Shown here in pieces: positions 1 through 12,900 of a stretch of 64,000 nt of DNA. Source of the DNA: Epiperipatus broadwayi (Eukaryota > Onychophora > Udeonychophora > Euonychophora > Peripatidae); contig JAQFVV010012490.1 of NCBI GenBank assembly GCA_028023455.1, forward strand, positions 434,001 through 498,000, written 5' to 3'. Position numbers and translations under genes: made by a program. The notes below the pieces were generated by a model, which was given only the letters and a program-made list of their open reading frames with translations, was not told the DNA's origin and made no database searches. Numbering within the stretch: the stretch's first letter is position 1; each line of letters opens with the position of its first letter.

Positions 1-226
1 AGAAGCTGGACTTCAGATCCCACAGGATAAGATAGAAAATACCTAACATTTTTGAGGAGCATAGAACTTTTTAGAAAAGAAAAAAAAAGGTATAAATAGC
101 CAAATCAGGAGACCGTTTTAGTTTTTATGCTGTTATTTTCATTGCCATATTTAATTCATGTCGGAGATGTTAATTTTTAAAAAAAAAAATATTTGCCAGC
201 AAATATGAACAGGTTGGAGTAAAGCT

Positions 227-460
227 CTAAATATGCTGGGCGTTTATTCTACTGCTCCATGAAGAAACAGAAGCTGCTACATAATCGGATAACTGTCCAA
301 AGTTAAAAAGAATCCGTGTCCGTCCATCTGCGTTTCTACTAGTATCCTGAATCATTTTCATACCCCGGAAATTTATAAAAGGACAAGATATCCTTGCTGA
401 ACAATTTCTGTGGCCACAATGTTTCCTGAATAAACTTACTTTCTTTATGATTCCGAACAA
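227..460 (-). CDS. Unrecognised ORF in a GC-richer patch
   Basis: The minus strand is open for 77 codons from 460, and the same frame extends upstream to about 520, including the segment WIPGEDSLFGIIKK just before a GTAAGT donor-like site (439-434). Two readings are possible. One is an ORF running through to a stop at 227-229. The other is an exon ending at the donor. The block has much more G and C than the sequence around it. I do not recognise the product, and a relic of a transposase or other element is equally possible. Confidence 0.22.
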   Translation of the reverse strand: MFGIIKKVSLFRKHCGHRNCSARISCPFINFRGMKMIQDTSRNADGRTRILFNFGQLSDYVAASVSSWSSRINAQHI

Positions 461-875
461 ACTATCTTCACCGGGGATCCAAAGGTAATATGTTATTCTA
501 AACTTATATTAATGCGCATTTCTGTATTAAAGTTAGAGACTGTAATTTCATTGTATTAAATTAGACTACCAATCATAATTAAATTATGTAATATTCGTAA
601 TGATTAGCCATTTTGTCTGCAGAAAAATATATATATGCTATTAATAATCAAAAAATAATAATAATTCTTTACAACAGCTATATAATCAAATAATAATTTT
701 ATACATTAAAAAGCTTTTTTTCAGCACCTGCTTTGGTTATAATTATATGCTATTACATTCATTAAATATTTGAGCACTGTTATTTACTCTATTTTTGTAT
801 TTCATATATTATTTATTTAGTTCAAAAATATAAGCACGCTTTTAGTTATTGAATAATTTAATTAATTTGATTCAT

Positions 876-1035
876 ACTGCCCTACCTATACATGTTTCTG
901 TTGGTCTAAGTACCATTCGCCTTGAGTGAGCTAGTCAGTAGCTGGACATTTATTAATAAGCACTGCCCTCTACCTATACATGTAGTACCATTTGCCCTGA
1001 GTGAGCTAGTCAGTAGCTGGGCATTTATTAATAAG
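876..1035 (+). repeat. Tandem duplication of about 80 bp
   Basis: Two copies of tgccct..acctatacatgt ... gagtgagctagtcagtagctgg.catttattaataag (876-961 and 962-1035). The second copy lacks about 10 bases. Confidence 0.9.
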
Positions 1036-1343
1036 CCATTGATTACTCTCCTCATCCCTTCCAGTATAATTCTTATGCAAGCATAGGATTGGCGTTTGGA
1101 GTTAGAATAGGCTGACGTCCATAAATATACTGGGTGGGAAGTGTTAATAAATAATTAAGTGACACTAAGGCCATCTCGGTCAATTAAATGGTTTTGTTCG
1201 TTAATAAGTCTTGTTAGTAATAAATATAAAAATACTAAGAAAATAATGTCTAATCAAGCAAACAATAATGAGAAAAGGGGTAACCCGTTACACAGGATAA
1301 AGTATACTTTTTAAATATTTTCATTTTTATACCATTATAATTA

Positions 1344-2350
1344 TTAGTAAATAGAGATTTGAACTTAGGATTTTCAGTCTACATTACATCTTCCACTCTA
1401 TCTCAAACAACTGACATACACATGCGAAAAAAAGTTGAATTCCAATATACGTTTTTCATGCAGAACCAGCATTCATCAGTTGGCCCAGATCACAATCTCC
1501 TACACATATAAACAATCAGTGCTTGGTTTTATATTAATATAGCAATTCCTTAAACTTTAATAGACAGACTTCAATCTTCTCACTCTTCCAACTATTCACA
1601 CATCCATTTCATTGAAAAACCAATGATAGAATGGTCAAAGCCCTTGATGGATTTGATATTGTAGCCATACCCATGTAGACATTATGTCAATCTAATCCCT
1701 CATTATTGGACTTTTCATAACCACATAAATTAATAGAAGAGGGATAGGCTGAATTTATAGATAAAACCTATTTCCAAGGCAATATGTAACTGGCCTATTC
1801 ATTCAGTGTACTGAATGTTTTTTATATAAGTAAATAGAGGGATTTGAGCTTAAGATTTTCAATCTATATTATTTTTTTATTCCATTTCAAAACAACCATG
1901 ACCACACATTGCTTGGAAATATGCTACATCTATAAATTCATCCCATCTCTCTTCTATTAATAAATAAAAATACCTAATGGACCAATAATATGAGGGGTTA
2001 GAGTGATGTAATGTCTGTAATGTCTACATGGGTATGACTACAATATTAAATCCACCAAATTTTGAGCATTCCAGCATTGATTTTTCAATGAAATGGACAG
2101 TTGAATAGTTGGTAGAATAAGAAGATTGAAACGTGTCCATTAAAGTTTAAGGAATTGCTACATTAATATAAAACTGAGCACTGATTGTTTATATATGTGG
2201 GAGATTATGATTCGGCCCAACCAATGAGTGCTGGTTCTGCATAAAATATATATTTTAGATCTATCTTTTTCACATGTATGTACTCATGAGATGGAATGAA
2301 AGAGAAATATAAACTGAAAATCCTAAGTTCAAATCCCTAATAAAAAACAT
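1344..2350. repeat. Fold-back repeat, single-unit arms
   Basis: The left arm (about 1344-1700) and right arm (about 1975-2350) are reverse complements of each other in diverged form. Shared blocks are tttgaacttaggattttcag, ccagcattcatcagttggcc, acaatcagtgctt and tccatttcattgaaaa. The same unit occurs at 31.2-31.8 and 60.6-62.15 kb. Confidence 0.8.
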
Positions 2351-2922
2351 TTTTGTACACTGAATGATTAGGCTAATTACATTATAATTATTGTATCTGA
2401 TACTACTAAAATTATACAATATTTATTAATAAAATTCATCCATTAGTTTTTTGCTTTTCAAAATAAACCATTCATTAATAAATATCATATACAAATGCTT
2501 CTTTCAGTTCTTTTAAAATTCGTATTTATTTTTTATATGATATTTACTGTATTTCGAATTACTTTACTCAAATTCTTAAAATTTCTAAATCCAAAGAAAG
2601 ATCAAAGAATCAATGAATTTGCATTCATATTTAAACTGTATCTTTAAAACCTTTTTTCCCAATTATATAACCACCCTAGATGCCATTTTCAAAAATATTG
2701 TGATATACGTGCACATTTACATATACTGATTAAGCATTATGCTGGAAGGAAGTATATAATCAATCAATCAATATAATCAATCAAATTAATCTACAACATT
2801 CCTGAATTGCACTCCATAATCTCAAAAACTATTGACATGGTGAAAAAAATAATAAGACTAATTTCTCTCACTATATATTTATACTTCTCGGAAAAAAATC
2901 TTGACCATCAAATGAGTTATAG

Positions 2923-3381
2923 CAGGGGTCCCCAACCTTTTTGCACTTAAGAGCACATTCCATAATACCGGCCAGGTGGCGGGCACCATTTATTTTTTCA
3001 GCTAGGTGGCGGGCACCATTTATTTTTTATCTGGACATAATTGCTGAGATATTCTTGACTTAATTTACGGAGAAGCCACAGTTCATCACATCACATCACA
3101 TGTAAATTTATAGTTGGATATTGTTAATAATACACATAATGTACAAAAAAATATTTATTTCAAAAATTAAATTTTAACATATAATTGACGTTTATATTTT
3201 TACGCTGTAAAAGTATAGTATGCCCTACAATTTGATTACAATATAATACAATAATTCCTAAAAAAAATAAATTTATTTGTATCAGATAAATAATTTTTTA
3301 TCGTGTTCGAATAGTGGCGGGCACACATAAAATGGTCTGCGGGCGCCATGGTGCCCGCAGGCATAGGGTTGGGGATCCCTG
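2923..3381. mobile_element. Short non-autonomous hAT element (459 bp)
   Basis: Terminal inverted repeats CAGGGGTCCCCAACC and GGTTGGGGATCCCTG bound the element, and an 8-bp flanking duplication (agttatag / agttagag, one mismatch) is visible at 2915-2922 and 3382-3389. The CAGGGGT..CCAACC ends are those of Charlie/SPIN-like hAT elements. A 33-bp unit containing gtggcgggcaccatttattt is repeated in tandem near the left end (about 2967-3033). There is no coding capacity. Confidence 0.9.
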
Positions 3382-3468
3382 AGTTAGAGCATGTGAATCT
3401 TTCCACTAAAACAATAGTTTGAACTTTGTATTTAAATACCTTGACTGCTTACTAATTGGCTTTAAAGT

Positions 3469-3632
3469 TTCAATTTTTCATAATACATCTATATGACACT
3501 GAATCTTTGAAATGTAATTTATAAATATATCACAATGGATGAAGACAATTTCTTCAATTTTTCACAATACATATGACACTGAATCTTTGAAATGCAATTT
3601 ATAAATATATCAAATGGATGAAGACAATTTCT
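3469..3632 (+). repeat. Tandem duplication of about 82 bp
   Basis: Two nearly identical copies containing atgacactgaatctttgaaatg and atggatgaagacaatttct, end to end just downstream of the short hAT element. Confidence 0.9.
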
Positions 3633-4235
3633 GTCACATTAAAACAAAAAATTAATTCTACAAAGAAATTATCAATTTTAATTTTATAATTATATTTATA
3701 TGTAAAATAATAAGACAAGAAAATTGAATATTTATCATACTTTTGCTACTTTTATTGAGCATGTTTTGATTATTTCATATAATCATCTTCAGTTTTTCTC
3801 TTTTAATGTAAGAAGAAACTTTTTAATTAAAAGAGCTTTCATATTTATCCAAAACATACATACAGAAAACTATAAAGATAAAGAAGTTTGCCTAAGTAAA
3901 GTGGAGAAAAGCAGTTATGGATCAGAGAAACTGGATTAAACTTGGAGAAACAGTAAATTACTAAGGATTAAAGTAACACAAGGATTTAATAAAGAATAAC
4001 TGACATTTATTTGAATGAAATTATATAGCATTTAACAATTATCTAAAAATATATTAAGTCATTTTTCATGAATAATAGCTTAAAGTTTTTTTAAAAAATG
4101 TCTAAAGAATATATCAATAGACTTATTAAAATTTAAATCAGATAATTAGAAATATTCTCATATTATTATAATGAATATTTATAACTAATTATTTACTTAT
4201 CTAGCCCCATGTTTTATTTAAATTTATAAAGGTGA

Positions 4236-4840
4236 GGAATATATATTTAATATTACATCTAATACTGATGCGCAGGAAATTGTAAAAATTCCACCAATGG
4301 CATTTATTAAAATATAGTGAATGGAATTAAAAGTGATTGATTAAAATCTTCAGGCTCTCATTTTTAAATGCTTTAGATTGGCCTACATATATAACTAGAG
4401 ATAAAAAAAAGGATTCATTCTTTTCTTTTCAAAGACTCTATTGTGTGTTTAGAAGTGAAAGTATTCCTCACTTTTATAAATTACTACAGTGCATGTGTCT
4501 GGATGATTCCCTTAAGACTATTACAAATAAAACATAGTGCTAGATAAATAAATAATTAGTTATATATATATTTAATATTACATCTAATACTGATGTGCTG
4601 TAAATTGCAAGTATTTTGCAAACACCATTTATATAAAGTATAATAAATGGAATTAAAAGTGATTGATAAAGACCTTCACGCTTTCATTTCTAAATGCTTT
4701 AGATTGGCCTATATATGAATATAGGTAAAAAAAAAAAAAAATGGATTCATTCTTATTTCTTCAAAGACTATATTGTGTTTAAAAAGTGTGAGTATTCCTC
4801 AGCTTTATAAATTCATACAACACGTGTGTTGGGGCAATTC
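4236..4840 (+). repeat. Tandem pair of half-elements related to 33.3 kb
   Basis: Two direct copies of about 300 bp, starting near 4236 and 4561, share catctaatactgatg, aaatgctttagattggccta and the actattcattct-like block. They match the right arm of the palindromic element at 33316-33657 (tttagattggccYatayata), but are arranged head to tail instead of inverted. Confidence 0.75.
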
Positions 4841-6861
4841 TCTCATGATAATAAATATTTAATTGTGTAATTTATATGAATTGGATAATTATTATTTTAA
4901 AGACTGATAATGTTGTCCAAAAACAAAGTTTTATAGTATGACTGTTCAAATAGTAGTCATGAAATACTCATGTAGAATAATGGCTTGACCAATGAAAGTG
5001 TCAAAATCACGACTATGTGTTTCACAGGTGGATAAAAAAAAACAATCTGATTGGTAGGTATAAACAATGATTTACTTAAATATACAACATGTTTCCAATC
5101 ATTCATAGTTCTTATACTAATGATACCATCATTTCCACAATAGACTATCCATACCAAAAATCAGCATTTCTGACATGATACCTTGATCATAAAAGTTTAA
5201 TTATGAAGCTCATAATAAAGTACTTCGGTAGATACCAGTTTTTAGATGTGTATTGATCTCTACAGTAATATGTTCTGTGTTTTTTGCTATAATCCTATGC
5301 AATGCCAGTGGTTCCTCTAAAAAGCATTAATTTTTGTCTATAGCTAGTTGTAGCAGATTTCATTCTACCACTTTTAAATAATGCAGTCATCACCCTTAAA
5401 AATGTCAATCTTGAAACATCTAACAATTCAACAATTTTATACAATATTCTAGCTACTTAATCCATAACAATTTGAAAGCTTTTAAATTCATCTGATATTT
5501 CTAATCACAAACTTATAATTATAAAAATATGAAATTTTCTGCCAAATACTTCTTAGTTTATCTATAAAAAAATTTCATTGCTGTGCCACACAACATTAAA
5601 TATAGTGATAATATGACAAATAATCTTATTATTATGATACCAACTTCTGGATATATATTTATTTCAGCTTTTAGAATTTCATAGCTATAGATATACAATG
5701 ATAGTTATTTTAAAATACAACATATTTCTTTCACTAGCATCTTATAATTTTTGGGTTTCCAGGTTAGTTAAAAAATAAAAGATCAGAAAATGTAAATTCC
5801 CAAAGCCTAGATATAAAAATTGTATACTATTGATAAAATAATAGTTTAATACATTTGAATTCATATGCTCTCTTTCACTGTCTTATTCTCACATAATACT
5901 TATGAATTCATGGATCCATTACAATCTTAGTGAAATGCAGATTCACAATCGCTTATGCTGAGAGTTATAAGCAAAAAAAAAAAATAATCAGTAAATATTA
6001 ATGTTTATTCTAAATGTAAATTTTAATTTTAAATAAGAAGCATATTTTTTTTTATTTGATATGTATAAATTTATTGCATATAGCAAAATAAAATAATACT
6101 TATAAATAACAGTATTACTATTATAACCATATTTTTCACACATACAAACAGAACACACACACAATTTATGTTTTCTTCTAGAAAGATAGTTCTTTAATGG
6201 CAAACAATTATAAATCAAAAAATTTACAACAAAAAAATGTCATTAAACACACACACAAATTATAATTTATGGCATATATAAAAACTTTATTTAAAATTTA
6301 TATTAAATATTTTTTTAAAAACCACCCTCTTTCAATTACAAGTACTAATGGCATTTTTAAAAACATCAAATATTTATTTATGTAGGCAATACAAAAAATT
6401 TTCAAAAATTCCTTTTAAATTAAGATGTAAATATGATCTTCTGACATCATTAATAAAATAATGTTAATGTTTATTTTCATTTTATTGAAAGTTTTATTTA
6501 ATAAATAAAAGTATAAAGAAAGCACATACATTTTTAAACAATATTTAATGTATAAACTTATTTAAATGTATCTACTATCATTATGATGCAAATAATCCAA
6601 ATTTCAGAGACTGTCTTCCAATGAGAATTACAAGCATACCTTTTTTCAATGCATTACATAAACATTAAAAAAAAAAATTGTCATAGGTGACTGATGTAAA
6701 TTCAATTTTTGCCTTATGCATTTTATACAGGTTTATTTGAATAGATTATCTAGGTAAGGTGAAAAGTTCAGATGCAGTTACTGGAGACATTAATTAAAGA
6801 AAACAGACTCCAAGTGTGCCTAAATATGGTTTACATGTTAATAATTACATACAATCAATTT
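4841..6861. other. AT-rich sequence, nothing assigned
   Basis: Long AT-rich stretch with CA microsatellites near 6.14 and 6.25 kb. Short minus-strand open frames at 4957-5157 and 5988-6218 show no family motif or splice context. No RNA gene seen. Confidence 0.6.
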
Positions 6862-6990
6862 AATGCAATGGTAGGGTGCCTGATTCTGGAATGCAAAGCC
6901 CTCTGATTGATACCAGTTCTGACACTTTTGAGCTTGAACTTCTTATGAACTCCTGAGCAAAAAAGCCATTCAATTATTATTAGAAACTGA
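6862..6990 (+). repeat. tRNA-derived SINE relic
   Basis: The sequence has tRNA-gene-like internal promoter boxes: tggtagggtgcc (A-box region, about 6869) and tgattgatacc (B-box-like, about 6906), spaced as in a tRNA gene. An unrelated body follows. It does not fold as a functional tRNA by eye. Confidence 0.5.
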
Positions 6991-7170
6991 GGAGATTAAA
7001 AGAAAAGGTTAGTAGCTGGTGATTAATTTGGCATGTTTTATTTGGACAAAATAGTTTATAACATTTTTCCAAATGGATGGGTGGTTTATTGTTTCATATA
7101 TATATTCTAATTATTTTAATTGAACATAAATAATTTTGACAGCTGATCAAATATGTAATCTTAATAAGTA

Positions 7171-7847
7171 CACCATGTTTACCAGTGTATAGAACACAGC
7201 GTCGTATAAGATGGACCTCCTTTTTATACACATTTTAAAAAAATTTTCTACAATTTTTTCATGAATTTCTATAATTTATTGTACTAATTTTATAGTTATT
7301 TATGTCTACAAAAAATATAACTAGAGAATACTGTAGTTAGATACCATTTAATCTTCATCCTCAAAACCCAGAAATTCATCTCCAGGGCTAAACATTTTGA
7401 AGATTGTCTCTCTTCTCAGCTGCATGTTATTTATCTTGTGGATAGATTTATATTTTTGACAGAACTTTTTTTTATATATTTTAACTACTACCAGTAATTT
7501 TAAAATAATTTTTTAAAAATTATTAGAATATTTAGTTATTTTGAATATTTTGCTCTGATATTGATATGATTATGGGAGTATATATATATTAGTATAATTG
7601 CTGTGAAACTACATTTAGCTTACATGTATGCTAATATATATGTGTATTTGTAAATATTTTTTTGTTTTGCAAAAAGACAAAATGCAATAGAATACTTATA
7701 TATGTATATTAATATAAACCGGAAATTTTAGACTGACTGAAATTTCAACTCATAATTTTCATTACCCATGCATAAGATGCTCCCCATATTTTAAGCACAT
7801 TTTGAGGAGGAAAAAGTTATGTCCTATACACTGGAAAATATGGTAAA
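7171..7847 (-). mobile_element. TA-flanked element with transposase tail remnant
   Basis: The ends match as inverted repeats (left CCATGTTTACCAGTGTATAG; right, read inward, CCATATTTTCCAGTGTATAG), with a TA near each boundary. On the minus strand at about 7420-7345 there is a short acidic reading frame, QLRRETIFKMFSPGDEFLGF followed by EDED and a stop. This resembles the C-terminal tail common in pogo/mariner-like transposases. The rest is decayed. Confidence 0.75.
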
Positions 7848-9419
7848 TACTTCACAGAACAATCATAACCAAATTTTTTACTAGACAAATTGCAAGAAAA
7901 CTAAAGAATCATTAATAAATAAATATGCAAATACATTTATCCTTTCACTTATCAAAGCCAATCTATTCTATCTGATAAAAAGATGTGCACAGATTCTAAA
8001 GAACTTTTTTAAAATAAACTTGCAAATATATTTATCATTTCACACACCAATGCCATTCTATTCCATCTGATAAAAATGGTTCTTTAGAATCTGCTTGCAA
8101 TTTTTCCTAATAACATATTTGGATGTAATTGTTTCAATTCAGTATTAAGGCTGTAAAAAAGGAGTTGGGTATTACTGAAAGAAGATTCTTCAACCTTTCT
8201 TTGAAATTTCAAGGAAATCCAACAGGAACAAATTCCTAATATTCACTCCATATGTTCTTTTCTTTGCAGTTATTTTTACCACAAATATAATACAATAAAC
8301 AAACATAGATGATCTATAAACTAATATACATTAATCGACATGATAGTGTGTTTATTGGCTTTTGACTCTGAATTCCCAAGAGAGTGTATAAGTCATTAAC
8401 CAAGGCAATGATTGGCAACCAAAAACAGACAGTGCTAAGAATTCTGATTGTGAATCTATGCCATTTCATAATGAATTTTTACATATTAAACTACAATTAT
8501 CAATCGCTTTTAAGTAAAAAAGACGAATTGAACTGAAAGAATTATCTAATATTAAAAGGAACACTATCAAGTTAAATGAAAAAATTAAAAGACAAGCAAT
8601 TTGAAAAGAGGATCAGTATTTTATTATAAAAGCAAAATAGAAACACAAGTGAAATCAAATTCATCATTGTGGAGATCGACGGCAAGATTAGTTATTTAAC
8701 TTAACAAACATGCCTAATTTATTTAAACAACTTATTTAAAGCTTTTTTTAAAAAGCATGAAATATTGTTAAATCATCTAAAAGTGATGATTCAATAAAGA
8801 ATAGTTAGTTAGATTTGTATTTTTATTTACAATGGAAGCCCCCCTCCCCCAATCTCATTGTATGTCACAGATAAAATCAATGATTTTTCTTCATATGAAC
8901 TATTCATAATATATATACACACATACACATATGTTAATTTCATACTAACCAATAAAATAGATAAATTGTTTTCTACTCGATAAAAGGATATTAAGTTCAT
9001 GAATATAATTTTAAAAGATTATGAGTATGAGAAATAATATGTAAGTCAATGTATACTAGTGTATTTATAACAAGCAATTATAATTTAATGACTTAGTTTT
9101 TTTATTTTCAACTATCCCAACAAAAGGTCATTTTTATTTACTGATTATTTTTAGATCTGTAATTTCTGTATCTATTATTTTCCAATATTTTCTTACTCCT
9201 TTCCTTTAAATATATTACTCTCCAAATTATTTCATTTCTATAACTACATTAGTATGCCATTATTTTCAAATAATATTTAATATTTCTTCTTGATACCTTC
9301 ATCTTTTTCTAAAGCTAATAAAATTTATTATCTATTAATATTGACATATAATCAATAATTTAACATTTTGAATCTTGCTTAATATTCGTCAGAAATTTTT
9401 TCAATATATAAATATAAAA
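7848..9419. other. AT-rich sequence with a diverged tandem repeat
   Basis: Positions about 7900-7990 and 8020-8100 share atttatc.tttcac, cattctatt, atctgataaaaa and agaatct, a diverged tandem pair. The remainder, including a C-run near 8840, shows no gene. Confidence 0.6.
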
Positions 9420-9981
9420 CAGTCTTTAAATAGCCCATTGTAGAATAAAGGTCTTCAACAGCTCTGCAAAAAGCAATAATAGAGAAAACATTCATTAAGC
9501 TATCTATAGTGTTTGTTGATCCTCTGAAATGAGATAAATATACTCAAGTCTCTTAATATATTTTTTTAGAATCAAAATTCTAAAAAATAGAATGTTGACT
9601 AGTGATAGCTTACAAGAAATAACTATTATAATTAATTGTCCCATGCTTAAAGATGTACACTCAGTCAAAGGATGTAGTCCTGAAGATGTAGAGTTGGAGC
9701 AGGACCCAAGTTGATGTACTTCCTGGAACTGGAACTATTACTGGAGTCAGCTTAACTGCTAATTCTGCATGTTTGATTTGTAGTTTGATATATAGAAAAA
9801 TTACAGTTACATTGAGTTGCTTAGATTCTGATATGAATTGTTATCCTAGTTTTTGAACTCTTGAACTTCATCTGAAATTGATACTATTTTTTTTTCTTGA
9901 TGGCACTAATGCATAATTGATCAATTGCTATTTCAGTGTGTACCCATTACCAAATTTCATAACATAATGGAGTTAAGCCAA

Positions 9982-10086
9982 TAAACATCACATGATCATC
10001 TCCTCTTATGCTTGTGTATAACTGGCATCCATTGATTACTCTAGCTTTGTGTGTGGCAATATATATAGTGAGTTTTGCCTGTTTTA
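9982..10086 (-). mobile_element. Short retroposon-like copy with a 17-18 bp duplication
   Basis: This 105-bp copy is flanked by ataatggagttaagccaa (9964-9981) and ataatggagttaaccaa (10087-10103), a near-perfect target duplication. Read on the minus strand it begins taaaacaggcaaaact and ends gatcatgtgatgttta, the ends shared with the copies at 23483-23891 and about 16.13 kb. There is no A-tail. It is inserted in the Gypsy relic. Confidence 0.75.
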
Positions 10087-10796
10087 ATAATGGAGTTAAC
10101 CAAATTTCTTTAAGATAATATCCTATTTCCACTCTGGTTTCTGGTTGAAGTAGAATCAAACTTGACCTGGATCTCCCATAATCCCATGATTACCTGCCTG
10201 TTTAAATAAAATTCCACTGGAGCTGCATAATACTGGAAAAATATTTTTTGGGGCAATTTGATGTACATATACTAGTTCTTTGCTCACAGAAATTAATTGT
10301 TTCTTGATTGTTTCACATTTCTCTCAGTTAGTCTGCTTGTTGTCAAATGGCTTTATACAATAAGTTTTTGAAATATACTCATTTCTTTGAAATATTTCTG
10401 AAATTCATCATTCATGAATATTGATGCAGTTAGATAAAAGAACATCTGGAAAACCATGATGAAAAAATTTGAAGAATTTCAATAGTTGCTTATGATGTTG
10501 GTACAGTTTTGACTGGGTTGCTTCTGCTCATTTTGATTTTGCATTTATGGTAATGAAAAAATGATAACTTTTGAATGATCCAGCATAATCGACATGTTCA
10601 TATTGCCAGAGATCTTTTGGAAGGGCTGTTTTTTATGTTGGTGCATGCGCTGCATGCACAACCAGCTGTCCATGTTCTTGTCAATGTTGTACTAGTACAC
10701 AGCGTAAAGATAATTGTTTCATTTTTGTATCCCAATGTTGGCATGATATATTTCTTGAAAAATAGTTGATTGTAATTTTTGCAGAATTATCGGCTC

Positions 10797-11018
10797 TTAA
10801 AAAGTTATTGCCAATGGTAAAGTTGTTTCAAGATCATAGTTTTCTTGAAGCTCTTTTATGATTTTTATCATTTGTTGATCTTCGTTAGTTTCTTCACAAA
10901 TTGATTGTTTTCTCACATGACCTTCTTGATTAATTGCATTATCAATTTGAGGAGTTGATTGAATAGATATCCTAGACAAGCAATCACCATTTGTTTTATC
11001 AGTTATAATTTCATCCAA
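10797..11018 (-). pseudogene. RNase H to integrase linker fragment
   Basis: A 73-codon frame beginning near TNGDCLSRISIQSTPQIDNA resembles the end of Gypsy RNase H (N.AD.LSR.P). It continues into an acidic linker with IIKELQENYDLETTLPLA. It lies where the pol linker is expected in the decayed element. Confidence 0.5.
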
Positions 11019-11462
11019 TTTATTGATGTTATTGATTACATGTGACAGACAGTTTTCTTATTAAAAATATTTTACAGAAATCAATGCTGAAATATCAGAT
11101 CTATATCTGACCTACCAATGTAATAAAGGCATTCGGTATAATAAATATTTCATCATGGATTGATACACCTTTATAAGAAATGCTTAAATTAGTTTAAAGG
11201 TATTTTGAATATAAAATTGAAAATGTTTGTTAACAGCAATAATGTTTTTAAATTTTAACACATTTAAATTTATTTTGAGGTAAAATTGTGTATTCCAAGC
11301 CAGTGTTCACTTTAAAATTTCATGGAGTTAACTTCAATATTGACAGCACTAAGATAACTCTCAATGTTATCAGCTAAAAACAATTCTAATGTATGATGAT
11401 AATGCACTGAATACCTTAAGACGTTGTTTCATTGTTATTATTTATAAGGGAATAATGACAAG

Positions 11463-11744
11463 TTATTTTTCTTTGTTTGAGTCTAGAGGAATATTTCCAA
11501 CATGTGACTGCTTTTGTGACATTCTGTCAATTTGATAATCTTTTGCAAGGTAATTCTTTCTTCCATAACAAGTATCTATGCCCAAAGAAATGAAATTGAG
11601 TCTTGTTTTTGGTTGTTTCAGTTTTCTGGATGAGCTCTGATTTTGATATCTTTGTTTGAATTTTGATAATTCTACGCTAATTTTTGATATAGTACTTGAT
11701 GGGATACTTTGTTGACATTTGATGCAGATAGCACTGATAAACAT
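11463..11744 (-). pseudogene. Gag zinc-knuckle fragment of the decayed Gypsy element
   Basis: A 93-codon open frame contains PKTRLNFISLGIDTCYGRKN then YLAKDYQIDRMSQ. The pattern C..CGR.NHLAKDC is still recognisable, but two of the four metal ligands are lost. The preceding residues look like gag spacer. Confidence 0.5.
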
Positions 11745-12900
11745 TTTTGCCTTAACCTCTTGGAGTCAGTTCTTGATGGTTCTAGTGTTACAGCCTTGAT
11801 TATATCTCAAAAACTTGACATTTCTGGGTCAGACTGCAACAACTGTTCTCTGATAGAATTATCTTTGATGCATCAATGAATTGTTCTCAGAGGAAAATAC
11901 TGGCAATCGATACTTTGCATTCATAGAGAGACATGAATTCACAATCTCCCAAATCAGCGCGTAATGTTATGTCGAAATCTATAATTGATTGTTATTCAAT
12001 TTGATACTTTGATAAGAATTAATATTGAGCAACAAGTACATTTTTCTTGGGTGCTAAATATTATTCTAGCAGGCTCGTAAACTCTATGTATCTTATGTCT
12101 CTGATTGTCTTTAGGGTTATTAAAGTAGAGCCTTTTCGAATATTTTTGCATCAACTGAGTTTAACAATAAGTTAGCACAACACTTTTAGCTGCTATTGAT
12201 ATTTTTCATCCCTATGTAATTTTCAAATCTTTTTCTATAAATGTAGATCAAAATTTTCAAAATTAAGCAGGAATGCTGGATTTATGGCTGGACCTGAATC
12301 AAACTTTTCCTGCAGAAACATGAGCTGGTTGTTTTTGTCATTGAAACTGTAACATCAAAAAATATTTTTGTAATTATAATAACTGTAATATTCTCATAAT
12401 ATATAAGATTGTTACTGCCACCAGTCAACATAAAATGAATTTCAGTAAAATTTTAAAAGAATTTATCATGAGACTGAACATATTTCTCTCACATCAAATC
12501 CATCAAGAAAATATTAATGAACATAATAATTTTGATGTTAAAATAAATATTTAGTAAACTATGCATATGAACTACAGTATTAAATATAAAAAAAATATTC
12601 AGTGTGTAAATTTAGAAAGAGGAACATCTACTATTCAGCATTGAATTTGGCCTTGAAAAGATCTCATCTGCTTTTCAAAGAGCAATAATGGAGAAGACAT
12701 GCATTAGGTCATCCAACCGAAGTAATGAGAAATTAAGATTTACTTTCTTTGTTTATCCTTTGGCTAAGAATATCTAGATAATTATTTCCCTGAATAATAT
12801 TAAAATATTGTAGACTGAAAAAAATTCCATGCTTTATTCATTTCCCAAAACCCTTTATATATCTATATCTAACAACACAAAACCCCTATCGAATATTAGT

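Larger units (their letters stand above)
9420..12900 (-). mobile_element. Second Gypsy-like element, heavily decayed
   Basis: Minus-strand order is gag-like sequence (about 12.3-11.76 kb; NSIREQLLQSDPE), a degenerate zinc knuckle at about 11.6-11.5 kb (TCYGRKNYLAKDYQ, compare C..CG..NHLAKDC), the end of RNase H at 11018-10797 (TNGDCLSRISIQSTPQ, compare N.AD.LSRLP....P), then integrase-like sequence to about 9.65 kb. Protease and most of the RT seem deleted between about 11.46 and 11.02 kb. Similar segments near 9.43-9.53 and 12.64-12.73 kb (both with caataatrgagaa) may be LTR remnants. A retroposon copy sits inside at 9982-10086. Confidence 0.65.

Noticed and set aside
6862-6940. Possible functional tRNA gene
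   Set aside because: Box-like motifs are present, but arms do not pair as a tRNA by eye and the sequence continues into an unrelated body, as in a SINE.
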